64,000 bases of DNA. It comes from Polytrichum commune. Its lineage: Eukaryota; Streptophyta; Polytrichopsida; Polytrichales; Polytrichaceae. The notes beneath the pieces are model-generated. The model had not been told where the DNA came from and ran no database searches. It was given only the letters and a program-made list of their open reading frames with translations. Positions within the stretch are counted from its first letter, which is position 1. Every line of letters begins with the position of its first letter. The position numbers and the translations under genes are program-made. Shown here piece by piece: positions 10,620-22,079 of this stretch. The stretch covers positions 21,762,001 to 21,826,000 of the forward strand of contig OX485803.1 in NCBI GenBank assembly GCA_950295325.1, read 5' to 3'.

Positions 10620-11307
10620 TCAGCTCTGCAGGTCGTCCGTGAAATGCAAGTGTGACTCCATGAATTGTTCTCGCCGGCCAAGCGCGCTTTGTGGACAACT
10701 GCCCAAGAGCGGAAGAAGGCCGCTTTGGGAGCCATGGTTTTGACGAATTCAGCCAACTTTTCGGAGCTGCTAGCTGCCGCCTTTCAAACTCCAAGAAAAT
10801 CTCTCTTGACTCTGCACGGGCTGCGTCCACATAGCCTAGATTTTGTAGGGTCAACAAACTCAAATTCCAGTGAGGTAGTGGATTTTAGCCAATCTGCCAA
10901 GTTTACAAGACGAATCCTTTCCCATTCCAGTGAGGATTCCTAGAGAATTATGTGCAAGGAAAATTCAAGGAGACTACACAACTCATGAATGTGTGGGGCT
11001 CTTGGCTACATCAATACAATCACACATTTCGCTTTCTTCATCGGAGGAAATGTATGTTTGTGTCGTTGCGGATGGGGTGGAAGTTGACGTTCTTGCCTCT
11101 CAGTGTGTGAAGATGTTTAGGACAGAAGCTCCCAATTCGGATGCCCAAACCGCACACAATGTTCCAGTCCCGGAGTCATTCCACAAGGATGAGTCATCGT
11201 CACTCCATCAGATATGCAAAATTTGTATGACCTACACGTATATGTGTGATGCATGTGGCGAGGTGTGGCTATCTAGAATATTATCAATGCAAATAGGTAG
11301 CTTGTAG
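10620..11307 (+). other. Possible gene fragment of unknown identity
   Basis: Base composition is richer than its flanks and two open frames follow each other: 10665-10943 (LFSPAKRALWTTAQERKK... through ELLAAAFQTPRKS) and 10930-11307 (ending in a Cys-containing ICKICMTYTYMCDACGEVW). They overlap in different frames, as expected from a frameshift or an unrecognised intron. The Cys pairs near 11210-11260 could resemble a zinc ribbon. I do not recognise the family, and a reverse-strand frame at 10549-10863 is equally open, so orientation is not certain. Confidence 0.25.
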
Positions 11308-12420
11308 GATCTCCTCACTATGGAATCCCCTACAAGGTCATTAGAGAGCTTTTCCAATCATGTTTTGTGTGTTCCACAAAGAAACGTCTAGGCCCAATAA
11401 AGCAAAAAAAATATCATTATGATGAGGTTATTCGTGTACCTACTATCGATCATCTAGATAAAAAAAACTAAAAGACCTCAATTTTTGTATAAAGTAAATA
11501 TATATTTTATTCCTTATATTTTATTTGAATACACTATCAATTACATTATGTAATTGATTTTGGTATACTATAATTTTATTTTAGCGTATTTTTAACTTAT
11601 GTACTTATATGTTTTTGAATATCAAATCCACTTAAAACTTAATCATGAGTCTATGATTACTACCAACTCTTTTCCCGCAAAAGCTACTGTGTACCGGTGC
11701 AATCGTGGTAGCTATTTTTTTTATGTATAAATTAAAAAATATACAACTTGAATAGTTTCATCTGACACAAAACATGCAAGACAACACAACACAACAAGGT
11801 ATTTTAGATTCGAATTTTACATAAAAATTTTACAATTAAAAAATTTGATAGAGATACAGAAGTAACATTGCTAGCCTCATTTATATCCAATTTGTTTCAA
11901 CATATTTTTATAATCTTACTTATATGTTCTAATTTTTTTTTAATTTATAATTTTATGATTATTTCTATATTGCATTTGTTTTGAATTAATTACAAATCCA
12001 TGTTCATAAAGGATACTCTTGACATGTTTCTAGTTCAATGGAGGATGTGTTTTTCTTATCACTATATCCTTTGGCCATTCATCATCTTCAGGAAAATTTG
12101 CATAACACGAATAGGGTGAAGTTAGCATATGTAGATGTTGGTAGTAGGACACTAATTTTACAATAACAAGTTGAGCCTCATGAAATAATTTCTTGTAGGG
12201 ATTTTCCTACCCTAAAAGAGGTTGCAAATTTAGCTATTAAAAAAAGGGCATGTGAAGGCTGATGATTGGGCCAACATACACAGCCCACAAGATAGTTGAA
12301 ATAACAAATGATTGATTATTTTTTTTCAAGCTTACGATCCCGATAATAAAGATCTAGAAAAATGTTAATTTGTGTTAGTCATGCAAAGCAATCGAATGCA
12401 GGAGCTTGACATCCAAATTA
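11308..12420. other. Non-coding AT-rich stretch
   Basis: Very AT-rich with short A and T runs. Possible further N-terminal remains of the MULE-like relic from about 12100, but too decayed to read with confidence. Confidence 0.4.
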
Positions 12421-12429
12421 CACCCCGAA

Positions 12430-14205
12430 TTTAACTTGGGCCATTGATGGCACATTCGACCCCAATTAGTATGAGCTACCACCATATGTTGCAATGTGTC
12501 CTAACAACCACGGGTACGGTATGCCAATTTTTATGATGCATTGTTTTGAAGATGATCAAAAATGTCATTAGACAATAGCATTGAGGCTTATTTTCGAGGC
12601 AATTTTTGAGAAAATGAGGCATGTTAGGCCTTATGCAATAGTGATTGACAAGAGTGCAATTGATCTTAATGCTTTCACAAGAGTAATCAATGATGACCCA
12701 TGATGTTGGGAAATAACATCTTAGGCGGTGACTAAATCGGATGCAAATTATTGTTATGTTGGTTTCATGTTAAAAAAACATAAATGAAACATCTTGTGTT
12801 TCAGGTCACTTAAGATAAAGAACACCAAACTTTATCATGATATGTGCGGCTTTCTAGAAACTCGAGTACAAAATTCTTATATTATACGCAGGGGGCATCG
12901 GCATTAAAACGGCTTTGAGAGTGGCTTTTGTAAATAATTATCAAATCATACAAAACTAAAAGGACCATAAATTTTGGTGAACACCAAATTAAATAAAATG
13001 AAATGTAAAAACATTTGGGTTACATATTTATTAAAAAAAAGTCTCCACAATGTATATAAAAAATTGAAACATTTTTGTTAATCTTGTAGAGCATCTAATT
13101 TTAAAAAATTCACATGAGTAGTTGCCTCCAATTAAAATTAAAATTTATTAGCAATTTTTTATTTATAATAAAAAATCTTACAATTTTATTAAAATGCCCA
13201 AAAAATTGGATAGTTTCACCTATGGTACTTGTATCTAAAAACTCATATAATTAGGTTTTAAGTGGAATTATATGCTTCAAGAAATATTCATTTTTTATAT
13301 ATGATTATTATTTTGGATTCCTTGTTAGGAGGGTTACAAGAGTTTCGTACATTAAAACAAATTATATCACTCAAGATTCAACTAAAGTGCATCATAAATG
13401 ATTATAATTAAGGTTATATAATACGGGAGTTGCATACTCAAGTCTAGAATGTCTCACGAAGATGGAGTTCCATTTGAAATATGTTGAATTCAAAAACACT
13501 TGGACAGCCAAGAAATTGGTTTTAAACAATGTTTGGGTGGGTTGGACAAGTGGCGTGACATGTGGCCACGATTCAACCATCCATACGAGCATGGATTTGT
13601 CAATACAACAAATCTTGTGGAGAGGTTGTGGCATTTCATAAAATATACTTTGCTTGATGAGAAAGTAAATCAGCGTTTGGATCAACTCATTTGGAAGTTT
13701 TTAGGTATGATTGTTTATTTGAATTATTTATGAATTAATAAGATATTAATTTATAAATGTGGTGTTCAATTTCACACTATGCATATTGATTTTGTTTCAT
13801 TAAATTTGATGTGTAGGAAAACATGAAACATGTACTAGGGTTGGTGGCGGTACATTGTTACAACACTACATGTTCATGAATCCACTAAGTGATTTATGGA
13901 AGCATTCAATGAGGGGAAAATATAGGCAATATACAACTCATATGCAAAGAGCTAATGCCATGGTAGAGAGAACAAATGTTAACCCATCAAATAATCTCCA
14001 TATTATCGATGATATTAATATGGAATTCTTAATTCGTAGCCAAACAATACATGATCGTTGGTATGCCTTACATGTGGGCACTAAGTGTTGTGAGTGTGAG
14101 GATAAAGTGTTCATTTGTAAGCCCCTACTTGCTGTGAGGAGGTTGGAGGAGGAGGAATTCACATATTTGAAGCACATATTGCCTACTAAGAAAGATGGAT
14201 TTTAA
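12430..14205 (+). pseudogene. MULE-type transposase relic with degenerate SWIM finger
   Basis: A continuous but stop-riddled frame from about 12437 to 12715 reads AIDGTFDPN, then PPYVAMCPNNHGYGMPIFMM and AIVIDKSAIDLNAFTRVIND, the organisation around the first catalytic Asp and the following core of MULE-like transposases. A second conserved block follows at 13500-13720 (GGLDKWRDMWPRFNHPYEHG, TTNLVERLWHFIKYTLLDEK). The third block, 13855-14205, is the C-terminal SWIM region: CCEC then VFICKP, where the last zinc ligand His of CxC...CxH is Pro. Several stops and an AT-rich break (12750-13490) separate the blocks. No ends were found. Confidence 0.75.
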
Positions 14206-14880
14206 AAATAATCTTGATGATGTGGGAGAAGATGATGTAGCTCCTCCTCCATAAATGCATGAACCTAACCTTCTATCTCCATCAGTGCATGATATTGGTT
14301 TATGAGATAATAGTCTTGATATAGTGTATGTGCACCTATTAGAGGGTGAAGATCTTCCTCAAAGCCAAGATCAATTGGCAAGGTTAAATGAATAACATGT
14401 TGAGTTGAGTTGAGATTTTTTCACATTAGATAAGATGAAAACTATAGGTGAAGAACATAGTAGTATCGTTCCAAATCAAGCCAACTTGTCAAGGACAAGA
14501 TTTGGGCATGGCACGCCATGGAATCCCATAAACAATGATATAGTTGGTTCAAGTGTGGACACAAGCATCTCACAAACATTAGATATTTACATGACACTAA
14601 GATTTATTAAAATTTGTATCACTAAACACGACACGGACCTAAACTTGCGAACAACTAAGATTCAGTTCCTTCCCAAAACCAGCTAAGTAACTTAAGTTAA
14701 ACAAAGATGGAGGCTGGGCCAGCTCTCCCTTGTGGGCCTTTGTGGTACAACTTTTTGGTCTCAGAATAGTCATTCTAGGATTTTGATAGGATGTGAATTC
14801 ATATCGACACTTGAAATGTGAAATGGACACTAAAGTAAGTTATTAGTGACCAATTATCCGAAATGAGCTAAGGGTGAGAC
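14206..14880. other. Non-coding stretch after MULE relic
   Basis: Contains only short frames without family resemblance (for example 14435-14686). May be the 3' part of the dead transposon. Confidence 0.35.
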
Positions 14881-17310
14881 ATTTAGTTCATATGAAACAG
14901 TTCCAAGAGGAAGAGTCTTTTGGGCAGGGCAATAGACATTTGACCAAGTCGAAGAGACTTATGAAATCTGGCCCCAAGAGGCAAGGAAGCTAGTTCAGGG
15001 GATATAGAGGAGAAGAAAGGGAGGAGAAAGTAGTTCCTCTCGAGAAGAGAGTCTCCCTTGTCTTGCAGTTTTTGAGCGAGCCTAGCTTGGGCGTGAAGCC
15101 CTTTTGAATGTATAGTTTACTTTACATAATATCATAAGCGTGAAGCTATATTATTACTTGTGTGTGTGAGGATTAAATATGTTGTGTTGGTGCTGGTCGT
15201 GAATCGTTTACATCAAAATTGTACTTTCCTGGTTCGGGAAGAATCCAGATTGAATTTATGATACCTTATTCCTGTGAAGGGATTGAGTCTTGATGTGTGG
15301 TTGTTCCTCTCAAGGGAATTGAGAGGAATTGCTTGTGGGAATGTTGAGTCTCTTCTGAGAAGGAAGAGATCCTTCCGGGTTCATGGAAGTGAATGGAATT
15401 CCATGAATTGTCCTGAAAGCCTCTAGTTGTAATAAGACGTGTGGTGAATGTATCTAAGTACGAGGAGGTGCTTTAACAATGTAATCCAGTGAAAGGAGAT
15501 TGTTTGAGAAGATACACGGATTGTGTCTTGAATCCTGTCAAAGGAGATTGGGATAGTCTGTAAGTGTCCCTATGTCTGGTGCATAGAATGTCAGAGGGAG
15601 TTTCTGTCACCGTGCTACTGCAGTTGATGTTGCAACATATTCGTAGGTTTCAGAAGTGTGAACACCTACTTTAATCAAGAATAATTGTCCACCCATTGAA
15701 GTGGTCTTGCAGAATCAGTCTGAGAGAACCTCGGATATAGAATTCTAATATCTGTTTGAGTTTGAGTATGATGGTGCGGTGAATCCCTCTTGAGAAAGGA
15801 GTGAAGTAACTACCCTTAATCTTATGAGTACAGTGAGAAGTAATGGCGAGTAGTGTGTCGTCTCCCTTGGTAGTGAAGTGAATGAAACTTGTAGGAGTGA
15901 CACTACTTTTCTTTGGGTGTGATCGGCCAAGTGACTTGGTTGTGGCGAACTTGAGCTATCTGATGTGAAGTCAGAGCAAATGCCTAAGCAACAACTTCTC
16001 ACATAATTCATGATTCCAATAAGTGTGCACGTTGAGATCTAAAACCTGTGAAAGGAAGATTGTACCTTTAGGAATGCCCAGTCGAGTAGTTCAAGAGGGG
16101 AGAATCCTAACCAATTCGCTGTGCGTTTAATCCTCGAGAAGAGATTGAGATCATGGAAATAATGATCAGAGAGAACCAGTAGGTAGTTACAGATGATTCA
16201 GTGAGTTTGGGAAATAACAAGTTGAAGTTCAAGACTGCAAAAGAATCACCGGACGCTCCAGAGGGATTCACAGAATACTCTCCAATTCAATCAAGGAAAA
16301 ATCGAAGGAGGTCATTCTGTAACTGGTGAGACTTGCAGATTCTCGAGACTCAGTCGATTGTGTCCGAAAATCTCCCCAATTATGGAGTGAGGTTGATCAA
16401 CACAACAACCCAAGGATTAAAGAAAGGAGGAACTTTAAGCTATGGAGTCTGCGGGATTACAAGATTAATCTCAAAATATAAAGAAGGCGATAGAGATCGC
16501 CCTGCAAATTACCTTGGTGAAGCCGACGCAACTGATCGTGAAGAGAGGCGGTGTAGTTGCGGCGAAGAGGTAAGCCCCTTTAACCCATATGGTTTGGGAG
16601 AGACTGGTAAGGCAAGCATATAAGGAGAAGGTGCCACCTCCAAGTCCGAGAACAAGATGTTGACTTGATTACTGGTTACTAAGACTATGGCCCTCTCTAT
16701 GAGACGTGACTTGACACTGGTTACTTGTGACTGTTACTGGTGACTAGACTATGGCCGTGCCGTGCAGACTATGGTCCTACCGATTAGACTCTTACGGTCC
16801 CGGTCCGGTTTAGTTCACTTCGCTTAGACTCGGTCACTAGGTTACTGTCACACGTTAGACTTTTGTTAATTTTAATAATTTATTTTAATGCATTCAATTC
16901 CACTGTGATAGTGTTAAGTCTAAAACTGACTAAGGAAATAATTCATTTCTGTGGTCTTTATTTAATTTAATTAAATCAATCACTTAACCATAGGAGGAGT
17001 CAATTGTGAACATGATATTCCTACTAATTGTGGTGTGGCCTTTTGGTACTTGGTTACTTTACTGAAGAGACTATGGTTCACCCAAGGAGTTCATGCCTTG
17101 GGTTTTCTAAGACTATGGCGTAACCAAATGACAATTGCTGAGCTGTGACTCCCTGAATTGCAAAACACATTATAAGAGTGATATTATTGATGAGAGTGGG
17201 TTGTGAGAGAGTGACTGATCAATTGCATGTACTGCTGTGAGTGACCCTCAACCTTAATTGAATCAATCCTAAAACTCACTCTAGAAGTCTTCTTCCCTGT
17301 GTTTGTTGTC
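14880..17310. repeat. Non-coding element with recurring GTGAAAGGAGATT phrase and AGACTATGG motif
   Basis: A long stretch lacking genes but with strong internal phrase repetition. Its left half (15240-16140) repeats variants of ATCC-TGTGAAAGGAGATT (near 15270, 15310, 15485, 15535, 15785, 16050 and 16135). Its right half carries AGACTATGG at 16682, 16746, 16766, 17068 and 17110, plus AGACTC variants. One copy of the dispersed about 200-bp repeat lies inside. The character resembles an LTR or untranslated leader of a large retroelement, but I cannot define ends. Confidence 0.45.
16160..16385 (+). repeat. Dispersed about 200-bp repeat, copy 3
   Basis: Contains GTTACAGATGATTCAGTGAG, AAGTTGAAGTTCAAGACTGC and GTGTCCGAAAATCTCCCC in the same order as the other four copies, embedded in the non-coding element at 14880-17310. 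A 96-codon frame from 16333 is incidental. Confidence 0.7.
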
Positions 17311-18412
17311 CTAAATACATCCTAATTCTCTTGTAATCTATCAACTAACTCAATGGTGATCCCTAGATGCAACACCTGACACTCATTTGGTCTTCCCTGT
17401 GTGGTTTTCTTAATTGGAACCCAATCTAAAAAGCTATCTATAGCCTTGCTCCCTCCCTCCTTAGGTGGCCTAAGTATAGGTTGTACTCCGACCCCGTGTA
17501 TGATGGGGAAGCCGAGCTGACTCCCCTTCATGAGTCCCAAGCTGGACCCGCCACCCATGGCTGACCCTTGCCCGAAGCTGAGTTGCTTGGACCCATATCT
17601 ACCATTGATTGAGCAAGGGTTTCATCCCCATGGCATGAATTTCATTTGCCCCCGGGCTCACAAGGCGCCCTAGTGACATGAGGAGGGGGGGGTCAACAAG
17701 GAGGTGACTTGAGGGTTTTTTTTGGGCTCTGCCCGACCCATGTGTTGGCTTGCCCTTCACAAAAATTGTCTTCATATACTAGGGAGTGTATCACATAACC
17801 AAAACAACATTCAAATGTGCTTGAAAAGCTACAAAATCTTGCAAATGAATTTTTAAATTACATTTTCTACCTATCTACCATTGAGAGTGGTATTTGGAGT
17901 TCCACAACTACCCAAAACAAAAAATGTGTTATTGGATGCAAAATGGAATCATACACATTGCAAGACCTCTAAAAAAAACATATTTGTGCCAAACATAGAA
18001 ATTCCAAGTCCCAAAGGTTCACAATTTGGTTTAATACTAACTCAAAAAGACTCATGTCAAATAGATGTCATCTTGTCATCCATTCACTCATGTCAGCAAG
18101 GTTCATTTTGTTTTCAAGTAGTTGCCCCAACTTGTACCCTTTCACACATACCCTAAAGTCTCACAAATGTTGACACATGGACGGTTAGTTATTTTTTCAC
18201 AAAGCACCTACAATGGTCCACATCATATCTATTCGGTTGGATGTTGATGAACACCTTTAGATTTCGTTTCAAAACATCTAAACTAGAAAGTGTGATTTCA
18301 AGCCCATTTTGGGGAGAACGCAGATGAGGGATTTAGGGGTTAATTTGTGCATGATCAATCTCCATGGTTGGATTGATGGTGAGCATGTCATGAAACAAAA
18401 GAAATTGTATAA
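17311..18412. other. Non-coding stretch
   Basis: No supported gene. A minus-strand frame at 17322-17558 (VPIKKTTQGRPNECQVLHLG) looks mildly protein-like and could be retroelement coding debris in reverse orientation; I cannot assign it. Confidence 0.35.
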
Positions 18413-18694
18413 GGGCGGTTCACACAGGGTGCCAAGTATGACATGGATGATTACATGGCAACACTTTGAGGAGGTGAGACTTGGGACTTGTGTTGAGAGT
18501 TGGGTCAAGCAAAAAACTAGGACCCAACTCTCAACACAAGTCCCGCAAATATTTCTGCACAAAATAATCAAGATGTAACTTTAATGATAATTAACCATAT
18601 ATTCATGGTTTCTTGAGGCCCAAAAGTTGGAACTTTGTCTCCATCTTGGGACTTGCTAACATGAGTAGGACTTGGGACCCCACACGACTGGCCC
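18413..18694. mobile_element. MITE (GGTTCACAC family, copy 1) with perfect inner hairpin, TAA target duplication
   Basis: Ends GGGCGGTTCACACAGGGTGCC and, inverted, GGGCCAGTCGTGTGGGGTCC; TAA flanks both sides (18410-18412 and 18695-18697). Inside, 18483-18506 and 18521-18544 are perfect 24-bp inverted repeats around a 14-base loop. The sequence between the arms and right end is clearly homologous to 50695-50945. Confidence 0.85.
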
Positions 18695-19315
18695 TAAGTT
18701 GTTGATGCAACAATGCACATGTATTAAGTTACGGAAGACTATGATTATAGTTATTATAGTAACAAGTTCACATTTTTTGGGGGAATATTTTTACATGCAT
18801 AGGGGTGCAAGCATGGTAACGTTGACCAAAATAGTGCTCCAATTTACTAAAACCATATTTTTTGGTCAAAGGCCTAAAAACAATAGCAAAGTGTTGTTTA
18901 GATTGAAACTCATTTCAAGTTGGCCTTTATTTTTGTGTTAAATACTCAAATTTAGAAGATCAAGTTGAGATTTTCAAAACTTATTATTAAAAATGATGCT
19001 CAAAAGCACATGATTAAATCTGGATTTGGATGTAGATTTCATAACCTTAAATATTTGGAATTTGGAATTTTTTTCATATTCCTTGAATACATTATCCATT
19101 TAAAGGCATCATTAGATTTTTTTTTCTAGAAAACTGTCAATTTTATGTAATTTTAAACAAATGCTTGTTCAATATCACCTATTTGTACACCATTTGCACC
19201 ATCTTCTAAAATATGTAGACTTTTGTAGTAGTAAATTTTTTTTTTGTTTGAGACAATTAGAATTTGAGTGTGAATAGGTTTTGATCTAAACTAGGATTCC
19301 AGAACATTGTAAGTG
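18695..19315. other. Non-coding AT-rich stretch
   Basis: Nothing recognisable apart from short A/T runs. Confidence 0.5.
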
Positions 19316-19320
19316 TGAAT

Positions 19321-20870
19321 AGGCCATAGACTGCAGATTCCAAAAAATAAGATATGGAAGGCTATGGTCTGATGGCAAGGGTTGGAATGCCCTAGAGCTT
19401 TCCTCTTGTATAAAGAGAGGGCGGGTAGAAGTTCTTTTTCAGTTATCTCTGGGAGAGAGATAGAACTCAACAGTGTGAGGACTGGGTACATTTTGGTGAA
19501 GTAAAGTCTATATATATATATATATACTGTGCACTGATGTAGTGCATGACTATTGCCTGATTTAAATGTGTTATTGTGTGTTAATTATTAAGTGGACAAT
19601 TTTCCGGGAGTGGGTATTGGATTGTAGAGCTTTTGTATATTCGCAATCTGTTTTTACTGTGCGTTGTGATTCAGACTTATAAGGATAGACTATAGTCTTG
19701 ATATTGGGATGAAAGACTAAATCAGATTATGTAGTCAAGCTATATTCTTGGAATGTGTGCTTGAGACCATTGCAGAGAGTGCTGATGTGAGCGGGTCATT
19801 TGTGCAATGAAGTAATCAAAGTCTATAGCCTGGTGAAATTGCTCACATATGATTGCATGACTCTGCAAGTTCTCCAATTGATAAAGTTGTAATTGAATCA
19901 TGTTTATGTTGTTGTTATGAAGGATAGGATTAAATTACATAACCAGGCCATAATCTCAGAATCTGTAAATGAACCCTCCTAAGAGAGATGTTAAATCAAG
20001 GCAATTGTCTGTAACAGTTATGGACCATATTCTGTAGTAACAAGTGCAGACTATAGCCTTTGAATCTACTTGCACATAGTTGATAGATGATGAGATTCTT
20101 CCATATGATTAGTCTATGTTGAGGCTATAGTCTTTGCAATGAATAAAGGAACCTATCATGGTGATACGAAAAATGATTGTTCTCATCAATGAATGATGGA
20201 GTATTGGATCCAATGTCTTATTCATAATGAAGAGCAATCTGTTTGGAAGTGAGATGGAGAGAGTAATAAAAGGAACTGATGACAAGAAGGTGGTATGGGA
20301 ATTGAAAGGATTTGATGAGTTACCTTGGATCTGGTTGTGATGAGAGTAAATATACTTATGCTTGAAATCTAATACACTGGAAAGACAATAGCCATGCTGG
20401 AAGAGGCAAAGTCACTGTGGAAAGGCTATAGCCTGTGAACAGAGAGACGAAGAGTAGGCGAAGGGACAGTACAACCCTGAACCCGTCAGTTACTCTGAAG
20501 ACCATATAAGTAAGTCTTGCTATTGGATAAGACGAGTTGCGTTGCGTTCATGTAATTACTGGAAATAATGAACTATGTCCTTAATGCAATGAAACTAAAG
20601 ACTATGGCTCATGTCAAAGTGCCTTTGGCTTTGACAAGTAAGACTCTAATGCGATATTGATGAAAGACTATGGCCTATGGCTGTGCCTATGATTGAGCAC
20701 CGCACTTGGTCCTATTAAAACGAACTCACTGCTAGACTATTGCCTGGGAATTAGTGTGAGGTGAGAGATTGTCACATTTGTATGTACTGACATGGAGAGT
20801 TTTTAGAGTTTTTATCCCTTACCCCTAAGATAATTGTCAGCCCTAATCTAAAAGGAAGTGAAATAACTCT
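19321..20870. repeat. Non-coding element with dispersed AGRCYATRGYCT 12-mers
   Basis: At least ten 12-mers fitting or nearly fitting AGRCYATRGYCT occur in 1.4 kb: 19321, 19359, 19687 (AGACTATAGTCT, perfect palindrome), 19945, 20048, 20122, 20423 (AGGCTATAGCCT, perfect palindrome), 20599, 20665 and 20734, with half-matches near 19821 and 20383. A TATA-like GTATAAAG sits near 19409 and a (TA)n run near 19510-19526. No gene. It shares the motif with 16680-17120 and may be another copy or cousin of that element. Confidence 0.5.
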
Positions 20871-21267
20871 ATGTTTTCCTCAATGAATCTTGTCCAAGAC
20901 ACCTAGATGAGATAAAAATCACCTTTTAAGTCTTCCCTGATTGTTTCCCTGGGTTTGTTTGTAATCAAAAAGCTAACCACAACTTTTATTGGAATTGTTT
21001 TTGTAATTGTAAATTGCTTGGCTTTGTAGATCAATATGTTTTTTAAATGTCTATGGTTTTTTCTTTCACAAAATTCAAAGTTAGTGTATAGATTTGAATC
21101 AATTTCACTTAACACTAGGCAAGCATCAGGAGTTGTCCACTTTATTGTGCTTGCGCCCATGGATTAATTGTTACATGTGATGAGCATGTGATGGTCTTTT
21201 GTTGATGCATAGTTATATTGTGTAGTGTTTCACAACTAATAGAACTTAGAATTGTTTCATTGAACTT

Positions 21268-21403
21268 AACAATATTAAGCAATGTGTGCTCGCTCATGTG
21301 GGCCCTAAGAATATAACCATGGGTTGCCCCAACCTAGTGCAAGAAGACTCTTATTAAGTTTGAATCTGCACTAGGTTGGGGCATCCCATGGTCAATATTG
21401 TTA
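21268..21403. mobile_element. Small foldback MITE, copy 1
   Basis: Ends AACAATATT and its complement. An inner stem of 26 bp (21316-21341 against 21367-21392) has one mismatch and a 25-base loop. The left two-thirds match the element at 29338-29458 (shared ATATAACCATGGG, then AACCTAGTGCAA). No coding potential. Confidence 0.75.
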
Positions 21404-21458
21404 TGAAAGCCCACAACTGAACTTAAAAAATCATGATGTTTAGGATATAATGAACTTA

Positions 21459-21620
21459 GGGCCACTTCACACACGAGCCAAGGGCCATGACCATGGAATG
21501 GTGAGGGCCCTTGACTATCAGCCAAAGGCCATGCCATGGGTGTTGGGCTACCCATTTTGTGTGGGGACAGGTCCTCAACCATAATGTGAAGTGAGAATAG
21601 ACCATGTTGAGGGACCGTTG
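21459..21620. mobile_element. Left end of a GGGCCACTTCACAC-family MITE
   Basis: Starts TTA then GGGCCACTTCACACACGAG, the exact terminal repeat type seen at 39386 and 57251. The rest diverges and no matching right end was found nearby, so it is a truncated or strongly diverged copy. Confidence 0.55.
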
Positions 21621-21776
21621 CATATTTTATTAGTGGGCTACCTCACTAGTTATATATCTTCATTCTCTATTTTTTCACTTTCTTTTTGAGTTTTTCATCG
21701 GTGAGGAAGGAAAAGAGAGCATGATGAATCATATTGAAAGAAGAGAGAGGATTCTTGTTGCATTGGCTTTATTTTG

Positions 21777-21938
21777 GTGCTTGCACATGATTGTGCAACA
21801 TGTGCTTGCGCATGATTGTGCACCATGTGCTTGCACATGATTGTGCAACATGTGCTTGCACATGATTATGCACCATGTGCTTGTACATGATTGTGCATCA
21901 TGTGCTTGCATATGATTGTGCAACATGTGCTTGATATG
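21777..21938 (+). repeat. 25-bp tandem hairpin repeat, 6.5 copies
   Basis: Six 25-bp units from 21777 to 21926 plus a partial unit: GTGCTTGCACATGATTGTGC followed by AACAT or ACCAT. Each unit contains GCACA-TGAT-TGTGC, a self-complementary hairpin. The AACAT/ACCAT ending alternates in the first four units, suggesting expansion of a 50-bp dimer. Frames through it only reflect the repetition. Confidence 0.92.
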
Positions 21939-22079
21939 CAAATATTGGCACTCAATGAATGATGGGAAAATGCCTTGACTTTTACCATTTGCTTTGAGGG
22001 TATGACGATGAGCGATCGTAGTGTGTGGGCATTTGAGAGAAATGTAGGGTTCACCAATAAGTTATTATTGGGTTTTAAA

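Noticed and set aside
21777-21938. CRISPR-like regular repeat
   Set aside because: Units are contiguous with no unique spacers, and the window is a plant nuclear genome.
21729-21941. Repetitive Cys/His peptide on the minus strand that resembles a zinc-rich repeat protein
   Set aside because: Generated by the 25-bp tandem array; the unit is not a multiple of three and no gene context exists.
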